Positions 10,801 through 19,904 of a DNA stretch of 64,000 bases are shown piece by piece (the first letter of the stretch is position 1; every line of letters starts with the position of its first letter). The notes under the pieces are model-generated. The model was not told where the DNA came from and did no database searches. It saw nothing but the letters and a program-made list of their open reading frames with translations. The stretch covers positions 970,001 to 1,034,000 of the forward strand of contig OY754466.1 in NCBI GenBank assembly GCA_963575645.1, read 5' to 3'. The translations under genes were made by a program, and so were the position numbers. Source of the stretch: Xanthostigma xanthostigma (Eukaryota; Arthropoda; Insecta; Raphidioptera; Raphidiidae).

Positions 10801-11855
10801 AAATCCAAATCATAACTGCAATTCAAATATTTGCAATTTAAAATACATTTACCTAGTGTAGGTATTAAATCATTCGTATATGTGACCAATTTAGTCTCGT
10901 TAGGCTTTATTTTTTTACTATCATAATTAAGCAACTTTAGATCATTTTTTGAAATTAAATTGGCTTGAGAGCCTGTATCAAGTTTAAAATCTAATTGTAC
11001 ATTATTAATTAATATTTTAGCATTCCAATCATTTGAATTATTATTCGTATTATTAGTACCTATACTGCCTATAAATACAGAATCTACATTTTCGTCATTT
11101 GCTTCATTTTCGACTGAATTAACATTGGCTGTTTTGCAACATTTTGCAAAATGTCCTAATTTATTACATTTTAAACACTGCTTTTTAAATGCCGGACATT
11201 TGTTACGCTTGTGAGTATAACCGCATCTATTACATAAATTTTCACCAGAGCTAGTCTCTTCCATTTTCTTTCTGATACGGTTTACCTGATTTTCGTCTTG
11301 GTTTGACGTCCCTTGACCGCTGATATGTGCCAACTGAACACGAGATTGTTCTGCTGCTCTGCAGACGTTGATGGCTCTATCCAGTGTCAGGTCCTGTGTT
11401 CGCAGAAGTCTTTCTTTAATAGCAGCGTCTGATATGCCGCATACCAAACGATCTCTGATGAGGCTCTCTTGAATTGTCCCGAATCCACAATCTTTTGCTT
11501 TATGCTTCAGTTTGGTGACGTATTGATCAATGCTTTCTTCTGGTTCTTGTGAGCACGTAAAAAATTTGTACCTTTCGTAAGTTTCGTTCTTCTTCGGGAG
11601 GAAGTGATTATCAAATTTTTCAATTAGAATTTTATAATCGGTTTTGTTTTCGCTTTCTCCGAATGAAAATGTCTCGTAAATTTCGAGTGCTTGATCACCT
11701 ATAGCTGACAACAACAATGCGCCTTTCACGTTTTCTGATTTTGAGTCATATTCTATCGCAGCCAAATAAATATCAAATTTCTTCTTGAATTTGATCCACT
11801 TTTCATAAGGATCTCCATTTGGATCCAACTGTGGGACATTTATTATTTGTGACAT
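7887..11855 (-). CDS. Gag-pol polyprotein of the Mag-like gypsy element
   Basis: A single 1322-residue frame. In order: Gag region (1 to about 205), two zinc knuckles (about 208-220 and 227-240, the second CLKCNKLGHFAKCC), aspartic protease (LDTGSQANLI near 292), reverse transcriptase (YIDDIIVYG near 566), RNase H (VTVDASQNGVGACLL), integrase with an HHCC finger (HYNHMG, CSVCIKYS) and catalytic core (VSDNGPQF, then VERHIQTVKK). A serine- and aspartate-rich tail follows. The parts are in standard Ty3/gypsy order and no envelope frame is seen. It sits between identical LTRs, so it looks whole and young. Confidence 0.93.
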   Translation of the reverse strand: MSQIINVPQLDPNGDPYEKWIKFKKKFDIYLAAIEYDSKSENVKGALLLSAIGDQALEIYETFSFGESENKTDYKILIEKFDNHFLPKKNETYERYKFFTCSQEPEESIDQYVTKLKHKAKDCGFGTIQESLIRDRLVCGISDAAIKERLLRTQDLTLDRAINVCRAAEQSRVQLAHISGQGTSNQDENQVNRIRKKMEETSSGENLCNRCGYTHKRNKCPAFKKQCLKCNKLGHFAKCCKTANVNSVENEANDENVDSVFIGSIGTNNTNNNSNDWNAKILINNVQLDFKLDTGSQANLISKNDLKLLNYDSKKIKPNETKLVTYTNDLIPTLGKCILNCKYLNCSYDLDFYVVNSKNVKPILGLNACEKFEFVKRINVIDKDYWLHNYPDLFEGIGCLPDEYKIILKENASPIVHPPRKVPIALQPQLKSELDRLEKNQIIERVQGPTDYVNSLVIVRKSNNQLRLCIDPRDLNKVIKREHFQIPTIDEITSKLANAKFFSTLDVSSAFWQIKLNKQSSDLCTFNSPYGRYKFLRLPYGISSAPEVFHKRIREYFEGLDGIETYIDDIIVYGSTFEEHNNRLKKLFERSKKINLKFNKDKCHFGITKLKYLGHYITEKGLLPDADKVDAIVKMPIPTDKKSLSRFLGMVNFVGKFIPNLSEKTAQLRSLLKQDVLWQWNDCYQKSFDELKDNIAKKTILKFYDVNKPVTVTVDASQNGVGACLLQNESPVAYASKAFTDTQKNWSQIEKELYAIVFGCYKFYQYVFAKDITVESDHKPLIAIFKKALVDTPPRLQRMLIKLQPFKINLIHKPGKDMIIADTLSRAPIHNYNDDFLSENEIEAQICLVSKILPVTDTRLKEISNESLLDDEIKVLINHIHHGWPENKTKIPKIILPYWNIQNELSEKDGIVYRLQRLVIPKKFRSETLNNLHYNHMGIEKTKTKARELVYWPNMNNEIETLIKNCSVCIKYSNSNAKEPLMSHPIPEYPWMKVGVDLFTLNNKNYIILVDYFSKFVELALLSSTTSSSVITHLKSIFSRQGIPEQVVSDNGPQFSSELFANFAKEWNFKHVTSSPRYPRSNGMVERHIQTVKKILQKALEDKRDPYLCMLEFRNTLVQNIGSPSQLLNSRMLRGIVPISNSLLKPKTITDKIIKENLIKNQNLQTYYYNRHSKPLSDLKENDKIKYFNFDNKKWEDGKVVKIHSPRSYLIKNKNNVLLRRNRFHLKSIENSQTTDNFNPCNYYYESDDDYDSELDSIKSDNTEVDSSTSTIVTNDETIVEEDSLTPTMSNHGNSDTSDSDDEIIVTKFGRQIRLPDRLNYI

Positions 11856-11890
11856 TTTTTTTTTTAATTACGAACAATTCCGCAGCGCCA

Positions 11891-12021
11891 TGTAGTAGAT
11901 GTACATTCAATGAATTACAGAGATCGAGTGTCTTTATTAAATTTTAAAATAATCTTATTACACAGTATTACATAAACAATAATGATAATACAATGTCAGT
12001 TACATAACACAATATACTACA
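11891..12021 (-). repeat. 5' LTR of the gypsy-type element
   Basis: 131 bp, identical by eye to 7691-7821. It is followed on the minus strand by the primer-binding-like TGGCGCTGCGG. Confidence 0.93.
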
Positions 12022-12511
12022 ATAAATATCTGTATTTTACACATTTTTTGCAGTAAATAATTAAAACAAGAAATTAGAAGAAATAAAAATTAAAATTAAA
12101 TCATTAAAAAGTTGAAAATTCAGTTAAAATTGTTAAAATTGTCAAGAATAAAAGTCCATAATCGAAAAGTGCTAAGGTTTAATATTTTTTTTTTATTGAT
12201 TAAAAGTGTCCTAATTAAATTGGAAAAAATATTAAAATATGCGTAAGACATCGATGCTTTACATAGTTATAGTTTTCGGAACTGCTGACATTATTTGGTT
12301 CTTTTCAAAAAATTAAAATGTACCGTTTGCATGCTAGGTTGACATATTTTCCATAAGACTACATGTAAAAGTTTTTTTTTAATTTTCAACTTTATAAATC
12401 TCCTAATGATTTTGGATTTTTTACAGAAAATTTTGTCATAAAAAAATCTATTAAAAAAACTTTATTTCAGATTTTTTCCATTATCTTCGTAAAACGGCTC
12501 AACCTCCTTAA

Positions 12512-12814
12512 AACGCTTTATTTTTTGATAAAATAAAGAATTCAGCCTTAAAAATATTAATAAAGATCGTTAAAATTTTTACCTTATCCTGCATCTATCA
12601 AGTAATATGGCAGTGTTTCAAAAAGAGAAGCGCCTGATACGGAGGAAAAAGCTCTAAAATTGAAAATAATAATTGTAGTTCTCTGCTCATGTGAATTTTC
12701 TCTCCGTTAAGTTCAAGGTTCACGCTCTTCCGAACGCCGCATTGTCCACCAACTCCGAAGATGGTCGTTTAAAGGCAAACTATCCGATTCCGAAACTCGA
12801 TTGGAACTGTCTTC
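12512..12814. other. Stretch without recognised gene
   Basis: A short region between the TTAA element and a Helitron. No feature recognised. Confidence 0.5.
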
Positions 12815-13422
12815 GAAATATATATAAGAGTTTGTTTGTTTGTTTGTTTGAACGCGCTAATCTCAGGAACTACTGGTTCAAATTGAAAAAATGTTTTTTT
12901 GTTGAATAGCCCATTTATCGAGGAAGGCTGTAGACTATATAAAATCAGGCTACGACTATTAGGAACGGAGCATTAATGAAAAATGTTGCAAAATGTATCT
13001 CAAAAATAAGCTTCTATTCAGGTGAAATGCACTAACTAAATATACTCATATTAGCGTTGTCAGGATACAACGCCGGCTAGCTCAATCGGTAGAGCTCACG
13101 CCTGTCAATATCAAGGTCGTGGGTTCGAGCCCTACGTTGGGCGAATACAATTTTATTTTTTTTTTGTTTTCTACATTGCTTTCTTCTAAGGCTTATATTT
13201 AAATTTATTTTAATTTTATTTAATTAATTAAAAAAAAATTATTAGTTAAAAAAAGTATAAATACTGCTTTTTATCGACAAAAACTTTTGAACGGTAACTC
13301 CAATCATCATGAAATTTGGACACAACATTCATCTCGGTAAACTAATATGAATGTGTGTACTCATGTTCCTCCCTTCCCCATTCGGTTTTTTACACCCGGG
13401 TGAAACCGGACGGGACCGCTAG
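12815..13422 (+). mobile_element. Non-autonomous Helitron (family B) with tRNA-like insert
   Basis: It shares GTTTGTTTGTTTGAACGCGC, the phrase on the unanswered contact ACTACTGGTTC, and the 3' segment ACTTTTGAACGGTAACTCC with the copy at 57312-57636. It ends with a GGGTGAAACC-type hairpin half and CGGGACCGCTAG followed by T, the Helitron CTRR|T rule. Compared with 57312-57636 it has about 250 extra bases (about 13010-13270), including a tRNA-like segment with a B box (13072-13143). The 5' end is degenerate. No helicase frame is present. Confidence 0.8.
13072..13143 (+). repeat. tRNA-like segment, not a functional tRNA
   Basis: D-arm-like TAGCTCAATCGGTAGAGC and T-arm-like GTGGGTTCGAGCCC are in the right order and spacing. 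The acceptor ends pair only partly and the anticodon stem does not close. Best read as a pol III promoter remnant of a tRNA-derived SINE. Confidence 0.6.
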
Positions 13423-13425
13423 TAA

Positions 13426-13788
13426 ATAATAATGCGTTTAACGTCCGTTTCTCGACTTGCCGTTATTGTCTACAATTTTAAACTTCCACTTAAATAATAG
13501 CAATGGACGAATGAAGGAATTTTAGGACATTGGGATAAGGCAGGCAAATTTCGGGCTTAGGACTTTGATAGGTAATCGGCCATGACCTTGAATAAGGAAC
13601 CATCTGGAATTATTGAGAGAAATCATGGAAAACCTCGACAAGATGGCCGGTACAGGAATTACAGTTTCCCGGCGAGAGGCATAGCGGGGTAAAAAGTCAC
13701 AGCCAGATCTGCCCCCATCGGGATTTGAACCCGGTACTTCCCGAATGCGAGTCTAAGTGCTGTCATCACTACGCCACCCCACTCGGTA
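13426..13788 (-). mobile_element. tRNA-derived SINE, near full length
   Basis: The reverse complement of the SINE at 38871-39261. The tRNA-like head is at the right (GGGTTCAAATCCC on the minus strand), followed by the body block with AAGGAACCATCT, then AAACGGACGTTAAACGCATT and an (ATT)-type tail at the left. The tail begins a few bases after the CTAG end of the preceding Helitron. Confidence 0.85.
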
Positions 13789-13920
13789 AAGTTGAAAATA
13801 TTAATTTGAAAGTTTAAAAATCGTTAAGTATAAATTCATCTCAAAGAAACATACAAAATTTAGTCAAGATCGAATACACATGCCGCGAGCGTACAAATCG
13901 GGGAAAACCAGTATGTTTTT

Positions 13921-14471
13921 TATAAATTGATGAATCACCAATCTTATAAATTGATAAAACACCGGCTGCATGTTCGAAAAAGTGTAACGTTCGTAACGCG
14001 TAACGTTCCTAACGCCGTAACGTTCCGCCTGACCCTGTGCGTGCTTTTTGCTAATTTCTCGCTCAATTTAAATCAGATCGGTTTGAAACCAGTCTTAAAC
14101 GAAAGAGGAGAATATTTTACATAGATTTCGTATAACAGAATTTGCCTAAACAGTTTTTTTTTACAAATTTATATAGAAAAATAGCTGTATAAATGCAACA
14201 TGAAAACGGCTGAATTTCTAATGTTTAATTCAATTTTTTGACATTAGTATTTTGTGAAATGCAACGCCTTCTAAGTTAAGTATTGGAATAACTAATTATT
14301 ATTAGAACATAATACTTTGACAGTTGCAAACGTCACTTTTGACATTTCTTATCATTCCGACACCAAGGATAAGCGGATTGAAACCAAATTTTGGGAGGTT
14401 TAGGTTATGTATTACGGAATACGTTATCACGTAAAACTATCGTCCGTAAACCGACTTTACAGACAACCAAT
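13921..14471 (-). mobile_element. Core-swapping repeat family, long core (copy 1)
   Basis: On the minus strand it ends with TTATCAATTTATAAGATTGG and starts with TTGGTTGTCTGTAAAGTCGG, matching copies at 31330, 42884 and 62891 across the core. The outermost ACGTTATCACGTC block is missing at the left end. No coding frame. An array of GAACGTTA-like units lies at about 13985-14030. Confidence 0.85.
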
Positions 14472-15173
14472 TTTTAGTCTAAGGGCTGGAATGTTTCTGA
14501 TTTTCAAATGAGACAAAATAACGAACTTTAAAAAAAAATTATCAAAAGCAGATTTTAAGAAATTTTAATAAATTTTTAGGTTCTCTAACCCGACAATACT
14601 ATTTCAAACGTCTAGAATTTGTGACCAGGGCTGCTAGGCTCCCGACATCCGACCAATCCCAAATAGTGTGTGTGCCATATACCATGCAAAGGCAAATACA
14701 CTAATAAATTATTAATTCTTTCCTTATTTTAACTTGTTAATGTATACACTGTCGATTAGGTCGATCCAGTGTTGAATAGAGTAGTATAAAAATTGTTGAA
14801 AACAATTATCTGTAAAAAAAGTTCACAAATATCTTTTTTTAGAAGTACTACCTACCTATTTTTTTAATATATTTTTACTTTAAGATTTTTTATGTCAATC
14901 AATTTTTTAATTGTTTGTAATTTACACTTTTTTGACGTCGATTATTTTTTTTTTTCAAATTATTGTTCTTACCGCGTTCGTGGGAAGGCTCTACTTCCTC
15001 ATAAAACTACTTATCCTCAACAATGACTTGTAGGTACCTCCAACCAGTATGACATTAAAAACATAATTTAATATTTAGATAATAAACTATCTATCTATCT
15101 ATCTATATATATATATTTTTTTCGATTACAAAAACCGAAAATCATTTTTTGCATGACATATATTTATTAATTA
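14472..15173. other. Stretch without recognised gene; possible LINE tail
   Basis: AT-rich. AATAAACTATC followed by a (TATC)n run at about 15080-15106 resembles the tail of the LINE at 6264-6843, but no coding remnant is recognisable upstream. Confidence 0.3.
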
Positions 15174-15538
15174 CTAGGGGTCCGCCCCGGTTTCACCCGA
15201 GTGCAAAAGAGCAAGTGGGGAGGTACATGAGTAAGCACGTTCATCTTAGTTTACCGAGATTAATGTGTGCAAATTTCATGATGATCGTACTTACCGTTCA
15301 AAAGTTTTTGTCGGACGGACAAATTTTGAGTTTTATGTTATATATTTTTTACACTTTGGATTACATTATTGAGGTTTTCGTATAGGGATTCCTAATTTAA
15401 CTCGATTAACAATATAGCCTATGTGACTCAGTGATAATGTATTTAGCGAAAGAATTTTTAAAATCGGTTCAGTAGTTTTTGAGTTTATCCATTACAAACA
15501 AAAATATAAATCTTTTCTCTTTATAATATTAGTATAGA
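15174..15538 (-). mobile_element. Non-autonomous Helitron (family B)
   Basis: On the minus strand it starts TCTATACTAATATTATAAAG, a well-known insect Helitron 5' end preceded by A. It ends with GGGTGAAACCGGGGCGGACC and CTAG followed by T. The A|T insertion rule is met at both sides. 365 bp, no coding frame. Confidence 0.9.
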
Positions 15539-15754
15539 TAGATTAATTGAAAAGTACTAATTAGACGTTTCCGTAAAAACTTTATTGAACTACCACGGAC
15601 ATTAAAAAAAATTAGCCAAATCGGTCCAGCCGTTCTCAAGTGATGCGCTCACCACCGAACCGCATTTCAATTTTTTTTATTTAAATAGATTTTATTGAAT
15701 TTTGTATTACTGTATAGAATATACAGGTATATGTTACATACCTACTATAATCAC

Positions 15755-15999
15755 TGCTGCAGCCCCGAATCAAGGGGGGGGGGCAAACCGGGGCAGTATC
15801 AGGGGACGCTAAAATCATAATTTAATAATATATCCTTTTTCTTATTTACTCAATCTGCTTGTTTTCTGTTCTCAAAAATTGCCAACCATTATTATATTTG
15901 TGTTTTTTTTTACGTAATTTATCTCAAACTCTGGAGAGAGGGGACCCCATAATCAAGTTTCTGCCATGGTTCGAAAAATCGTAAATTCGTGGCTGCAGC
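15755..15999. mobile_element. Small TIR element candidate
   Basis: GCTGCAGCCCCGAAT at the left is matched in reverse complement by ATTCGTGGCTGCAGC at the right, with G- and C-runs next to the left end. No clear target duplication; class uncertain, perhaps hAT-like. Confidence 0.4.
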
Positions 16000-17052
16000 G
16001 TTGCCGTTACAAATGTCACTGTCCAAATTTTTCAGAGGATTTTCCGGTTTAATTCAATTTTGTTCACGGTCTACAATGAATATAAATAAAGAATCGAAAG
16101 TAAAATAAACATCTTTCGGTTTCCATTCGTGTAAGAACGACAATTAGATTCAGTTCATGTAACGGTACTATGCTCTGTTTTGAATTTCTTTATCTTGGAT
16201 ATTAAAATGATCTCGACAGGGATGTGCAAAGTTTTAGTCTTCTCTCCCGGTCTCTGAACCCTGTGGACATTAAAATAATATTTTGTCTCAAACATCGGTA
16301 AATACAGAAACGTCAAACTAATCATTATTGTGACCATTTGTGGATTGAAATCATATATCTATTAATTAACTATATGAATCACTGCCTATCTACTCAATGT
16401 GCGGTGAGTGAACGCAACAATATCGTAAATTTATCTGCGTCTCTTTCTTCGATGTAATTCCCTGATTTCTCCGATGATAGGATTGGTTGATGTACTTGCA
16501 TTCAATCTGAATAAAGTATCTCTGTTTCAAAAACTTTGTCTTTTTCTATGACGTTAACATGGGCGTACCCAGCTTTTGGTCCAGGAGGGGGCAAATTAGA
16601 AATTTCTTAAGCCGGGTCCCCCGTGCTTGTTTTGCCCTCCTGGATACGCCAATGCTTATGGCATAAAAAAAGGCAGAAGTGTATGTTTGCACTCTAATAG
16701 TTCGATTGCGATTTTATTCCTATGCTCAGTATAGAATAAAAGTATAATATGATTGAAATAGTGGCTGAAAATAAAGAATCAACCATTCTTAAAATGTCAT
16801 CTAAATCAGGAGTGTCAGACTGATTTTTCTAAAGGGACATAATTATACGATTTAGGGTGTGTTAGCGAGCCTGTCTCTAAATTAAAAACTAAAACACATC
16901 ACTTATCTTTTCTCCCGCGTCCACTGCGCAAATTAATAAAACTTTTTCGTCAATACACAAAGATTTTCTTTTACTCGCCATGTTCACAGTTTGCAAGTTT
17001 GTGGGCAACTAAGAATATGACAACTTATCGATAAGCAGCTGAGAGATAATCC
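16000..17052. other. Stretch without recognised gene; tiny inverted repeat
   Basis: At 16560-16651 a 92-bp inverted repeat (TGGGCGTACCCAG left, CTGGATACGCCA right, each with CCAGGAGGG beside it) resembles a minimal MITE. The remainder shows nothing recognisable. Confidence 0.35.
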
Positions 17053-17302
17053 CAACAAACAAAAGAACGAATTTCTTAGAATCTTCGGTACGCATGACGC
17101 CGACAACAAAGCAACAAAATAACAAACAAGTACTGTTTATTGCTTGACGATGGCGTATTGCTGTCGTTATTCAGAGTGGGCGTGTCGTTATTTAGAGTGT
17201 ATCATTGTATGAGCAACAAGGTAAACCAACTAGAGTCAAGTAATTTCGACGTTTTAAGGAGTTTGTCGTTATATCGAGTGACACTAAACGGAGTTTACAC
17301 TG
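17053..17302 (+). repeat. Tigger-like element end, copy 1
   Basis: About 250 bp closely matching 46763-47015, ending GGAGTTTACACTG followed by TA. ACACTG|TA is typical of Tigger/pogo-group ends with TA duplication. The opposite end is not evident and no transposase is recognisable. Confidence 0.55.
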
Positions 17303-17624
17303 TATATATATTTACCACTTCTGAATAATATGATCATGAACGCTGCGGTAATGTTAGTTTCAACGGGCGTTGCGCTTGCGCAATTTGCGTCATTTGATGA
17401 GAGAGTACATCGACAGTGAAAGTATTTTTGGAAATTATGCTTTACACGAGTGTTTTTTATGTCAAACATGATTAGCACCTATTCAGCTACTCTAAATGCT
17501 AATTAATTGTAATCATTCACGGCCCCCGCATTTTAACTTGTGCATATAGTAAGGGACTCATACAAATTTATATTTCGCACTGAACCAAAAATTATTCAGC
17601 TTATATGTGTTTTACCATCGCAGT
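17303..17624. other. Stretch without recognised gene
   Basis: No shared repeat or coding motif recognised. Confidence 0.5.
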
Positions 17625-18333
17625 AATGAGCCTTTTTCCTGAGAATAGTGCAGCGAAAGTGTCACGAGAGGCAGCACTAGTAGTAGGGACAAACATAAAA
17701 TATTTACATGCCAACCAATGTTATTTACGTGATATTATTTTATTATTTAAAAATATAAATCTGAAATAAAAAAAATTTTGAACTGATAAACTTATCACTG
17801 AGAGTCATCATTTACATATGTTATCGAAATTATTTTTAAAATTAATTAAATGAATAGTAAATTTTTGACAGTTTATTACCATTGATTAGAATGAGATATA
17901 ACCTCAATCTTTTATTAAATTATATTCATTTATTATATTTAATTAAATTTATTTTATTACCATATATTTTTGATTCATATTTCATTTGGAAATAAATCTG
18001 AAATTCATAATTATTTTCAATTTCTCTTATTACAGTTTGAATTTATCGCTAATATTTTACTAGAGTCTGCATACTAATCTGTCTATTAATTCATTTTTTT
18101 TCCAGATACTTTTAAATTACGACACGCAAGCCAACGTTTTAATGTTACTACATTGTTATCTTTTACAGTTGCAAATTTTAGTTTTGTTCCAGGAACATCA
18201 TCTTCTGTTAAAAACATTTTTTTTCAAGTACACTTTAATGTGTGTTTATATGGGGATTTGACAGTGTTTGTCCCTACCGAACTACTAGCGCTACTAGTGA
18301 GTGATTTTTCGTACTTCATGAAAAAGGCTCATT
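17625..18333. repeat. Inverted-repeat element, about 709 bp
   Basis: AATGAGCCTTTTTC and AGTAGGGACAAACA at the left (17625-17696) are matched in reverse by TGTTTGTCCCTAC, GCGCTACTAGTGA and GAAAAAGGCTCATT at the right (18262-18333). The arms are imperfect. The interior is AT-rich without a coding frame. Likely a DNA-transposon-type MITE; no target duplication found. Confidence 0.6.
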
Positions 18334-18508
18334 GAAATATTAAGGAAAAAGGTGGCTAATAACGTAACTACGCATTGCAAAGCCATTAAAATAATAAAGT
18401 TAATCTCTCTCAAAAAAGATGCCACTTATCTCGAAAACGGTCTGACCGATTCAGATGCGGTTTTCTGGAAAGGGTTTATAATGATATTTTGTAAGAAATC
18501 TCTAAAAA

Positions 18509-19248
18509 TAAATAAAATTATCGACCAATTTTTCAGACAATATATTAACAAAAAAATCATATAATCATATAATATATATTAATACGTTAAGGTTAAAGAT
18601 GTTTGCCTCCCTTTTTAGAAAAAACCTCACAATTTCTCCACAAAAATTATATACCATTTTACAGATAATTGCTTGCTCTACTGTTATCGAAAACTAAAAA
18701 ATTTATTATTGCTTTTGTTTTTGTAAATTAATTAAAATACAGCAACGCTGAACAACGTCTGCCATCTGACGGCTTTAATTTAGAAACAACGTCATCTGAC
18801 CTTCATATTGTAAATACTGCATACTGCCATCTGACGGGCACCCTGAACAACGTCACAGCAATGTTGCATGATGCCATCTGACGGCTTAGCTCAACGCTTT
18901 TGCTACTTGCGCCTCTATAGGACAATTTTAGTAAAATATTTCTTCGATCTGTCATCTGAGCTTCATATTGTAATACAACAAAAAGAAGAACGTAAGCAGT
19001 GTGCAAAATTAGAAACGAATTGAATACCTGCAATCATATTATTAAAAAATAATTTTGTAAAGTGATAATTATTATACTTATTTAGTGCGAATAATTCGCA
19101 CAGGTCACTCTAGTATATAATTAATACATTAAGGGATCGAAACGTTAATGTATTAAATATATATTTTTTTGTAAATATATTGTTTGAAAAATTGGTCGAT
19201 AATTTTATTTATTGAAGAGTTCTAATCAGACGTTAATCAAAGATTTGA
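18509..19248 (+). mobile_element. Palindromic retroelement family D, copy 1, split by a Helitron
   Basis: The left arm begins TAAATAAAATTATCGACC; the right arm returns GGTCGATAATTTTATTTA and extends to CAGACGTTAATCAAAG. Flanks carry a 13-bp duplication AAATCTCTAAAAA (18496-18508 and 19249-19261). A Helitron (18565-19113) lies inside. GATCGAAACGTTAATG remains, but the CTGAAGA half of the motif is lost. Relatives: 49034-49801 and 51827-52091. Confidence 0.8.
18565..19113 (+). mobile_element. Non-autonomous Helitron family A, copy 1
   Basis: Starts TCATATAATATATATTAATA after an A. Ends with a perfect 8-bp-stem hairpin (GTGCGAAT/ATTCGCAC, one-base loop), AGGTCACT and CTAG before T. These are the Helitron termini rules. 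549 bp. The other copies are at 22032, 44084 and 60392, all in the same orientation. Confidence 0.85.
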
Positions 19249-19286
19249 AAATCTCTAAAAAGTTTAAAATAAAAATTTCGAAAAAA

Positions 19287-19479
19287 CCCACGACGGATGT
19301 AAACGTTGTAATAAAAAAAAGGATTAAATAAAATTTTAAAAGTCCCCCGACTAAAAGGAAAAAGTCGCAGCCACATCAGCCCCCGCCGGGATTAGAACCC
19401 GGTACCTCCCGAATGCGAGTCTAGTGCTCTCACCACTATACCACACCGCTCGGCTACAACGTTTACATCCGTCGTGGAA
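19287..19479 (-). repeat. SINE head bounded by perfect inverted repeats
   Basis: CCACGACGGATGTAAACGTT at the left returns exactly as AACGTTTACATCCGTCGTGG at the right (about 23 bp perfect). Between them lies the tRNA-like head of the SINE family on the minus strand (about 19355-19455, with GGGTTCTAATCCC as the B box). The SINE body is absent. Confidence 0.7.
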
Positions 19480-19904
19480 TTTAAAAAAAATTTTAATTAT
19501 GTTTTTTTAGAGACACCCTCTAACAACAAACACACTAATAAATTGAATATGTTGATTATAATGTTGAATCATTTATCTAACATGTCACTAATCTGTCGGT
19601 CTTTTATGATTATTGAGTGCTGTATTATAATTCCATTATGTTGACTGATTGCTACAGTTGTCAATAAAAACTAACTAAGTAACTAGAAAAAATCAGCAAG
19701 TGTGTCATTGCTCCGAATATCACAAACGGTTCGAATCTACATTGTATACTACAATAGTCAGTTGGGCACAGAACTTTTGTCGGTTTTGTGGCCATATTCA
19801 CCGAACGCAAGTAGTTATTCGGTTCATTTGTTCTTCAGGTAAGGATTCCTCCGAATAAACAGCGATAATTCAATTCACCAACCATAATTAAGTTTACTGC
19901 TGGT
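19480..19904. other. Stretch without recognised gene
   Basis: AT-rich. No shared repeat recognised before the satellite array. Confidence 0.5.

Larger units (their letters stand above)
7691..12021 (-). mobile_element. Ty3/gypsy LTR retrotransposon, Mag-like, looks whole
   Basis: A 4331-bp element read on the minus strand. The two 131-bp LTRs (7691-7821 and 11891-12021) appear identical by eye, start TGTAGTA and end TACTACA, and are flanked by a 5-bp duplication ATAAA (7686-7690 and 12022-12026). A primer-binding-like TGGCGCTGCGG follows the 5' LTR and a purine-rich GCAGGGAGA precedes the 3' LTR. One gag-pol frame fills the interior. Identical LTRs mean a very young insertion. Short LTRs and a single frame with two CCHC knuckles fit the Mag lineage. 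Confidence 0.93.
7470..12511. mobile_element. TTAA-flanked MITE, copy 1, split by an LTR element
   Basis: The outer parts (7474-7690 and 12022-12507) together match the uninterrupted element at 54989-55689 in reverse orientation. The ends are inverted repeats, GGAGGTTGATCCGTT on the left and the reverse complement of GGAGGTTGAGCCGTT on the right. Both sides are bordered by TTAA (7470-7473 and 12508-12511), a piggyBac-like target preference. It has no coding capacity. The central 4.3 kb is the gypsy-type element at 7691-12021. Confidence 0.85.

Noticed and set aside
13072-13143. Functional tRNA gene
   Set aside because: D and T arms look right but the acceptor and anticodon stems do not close.
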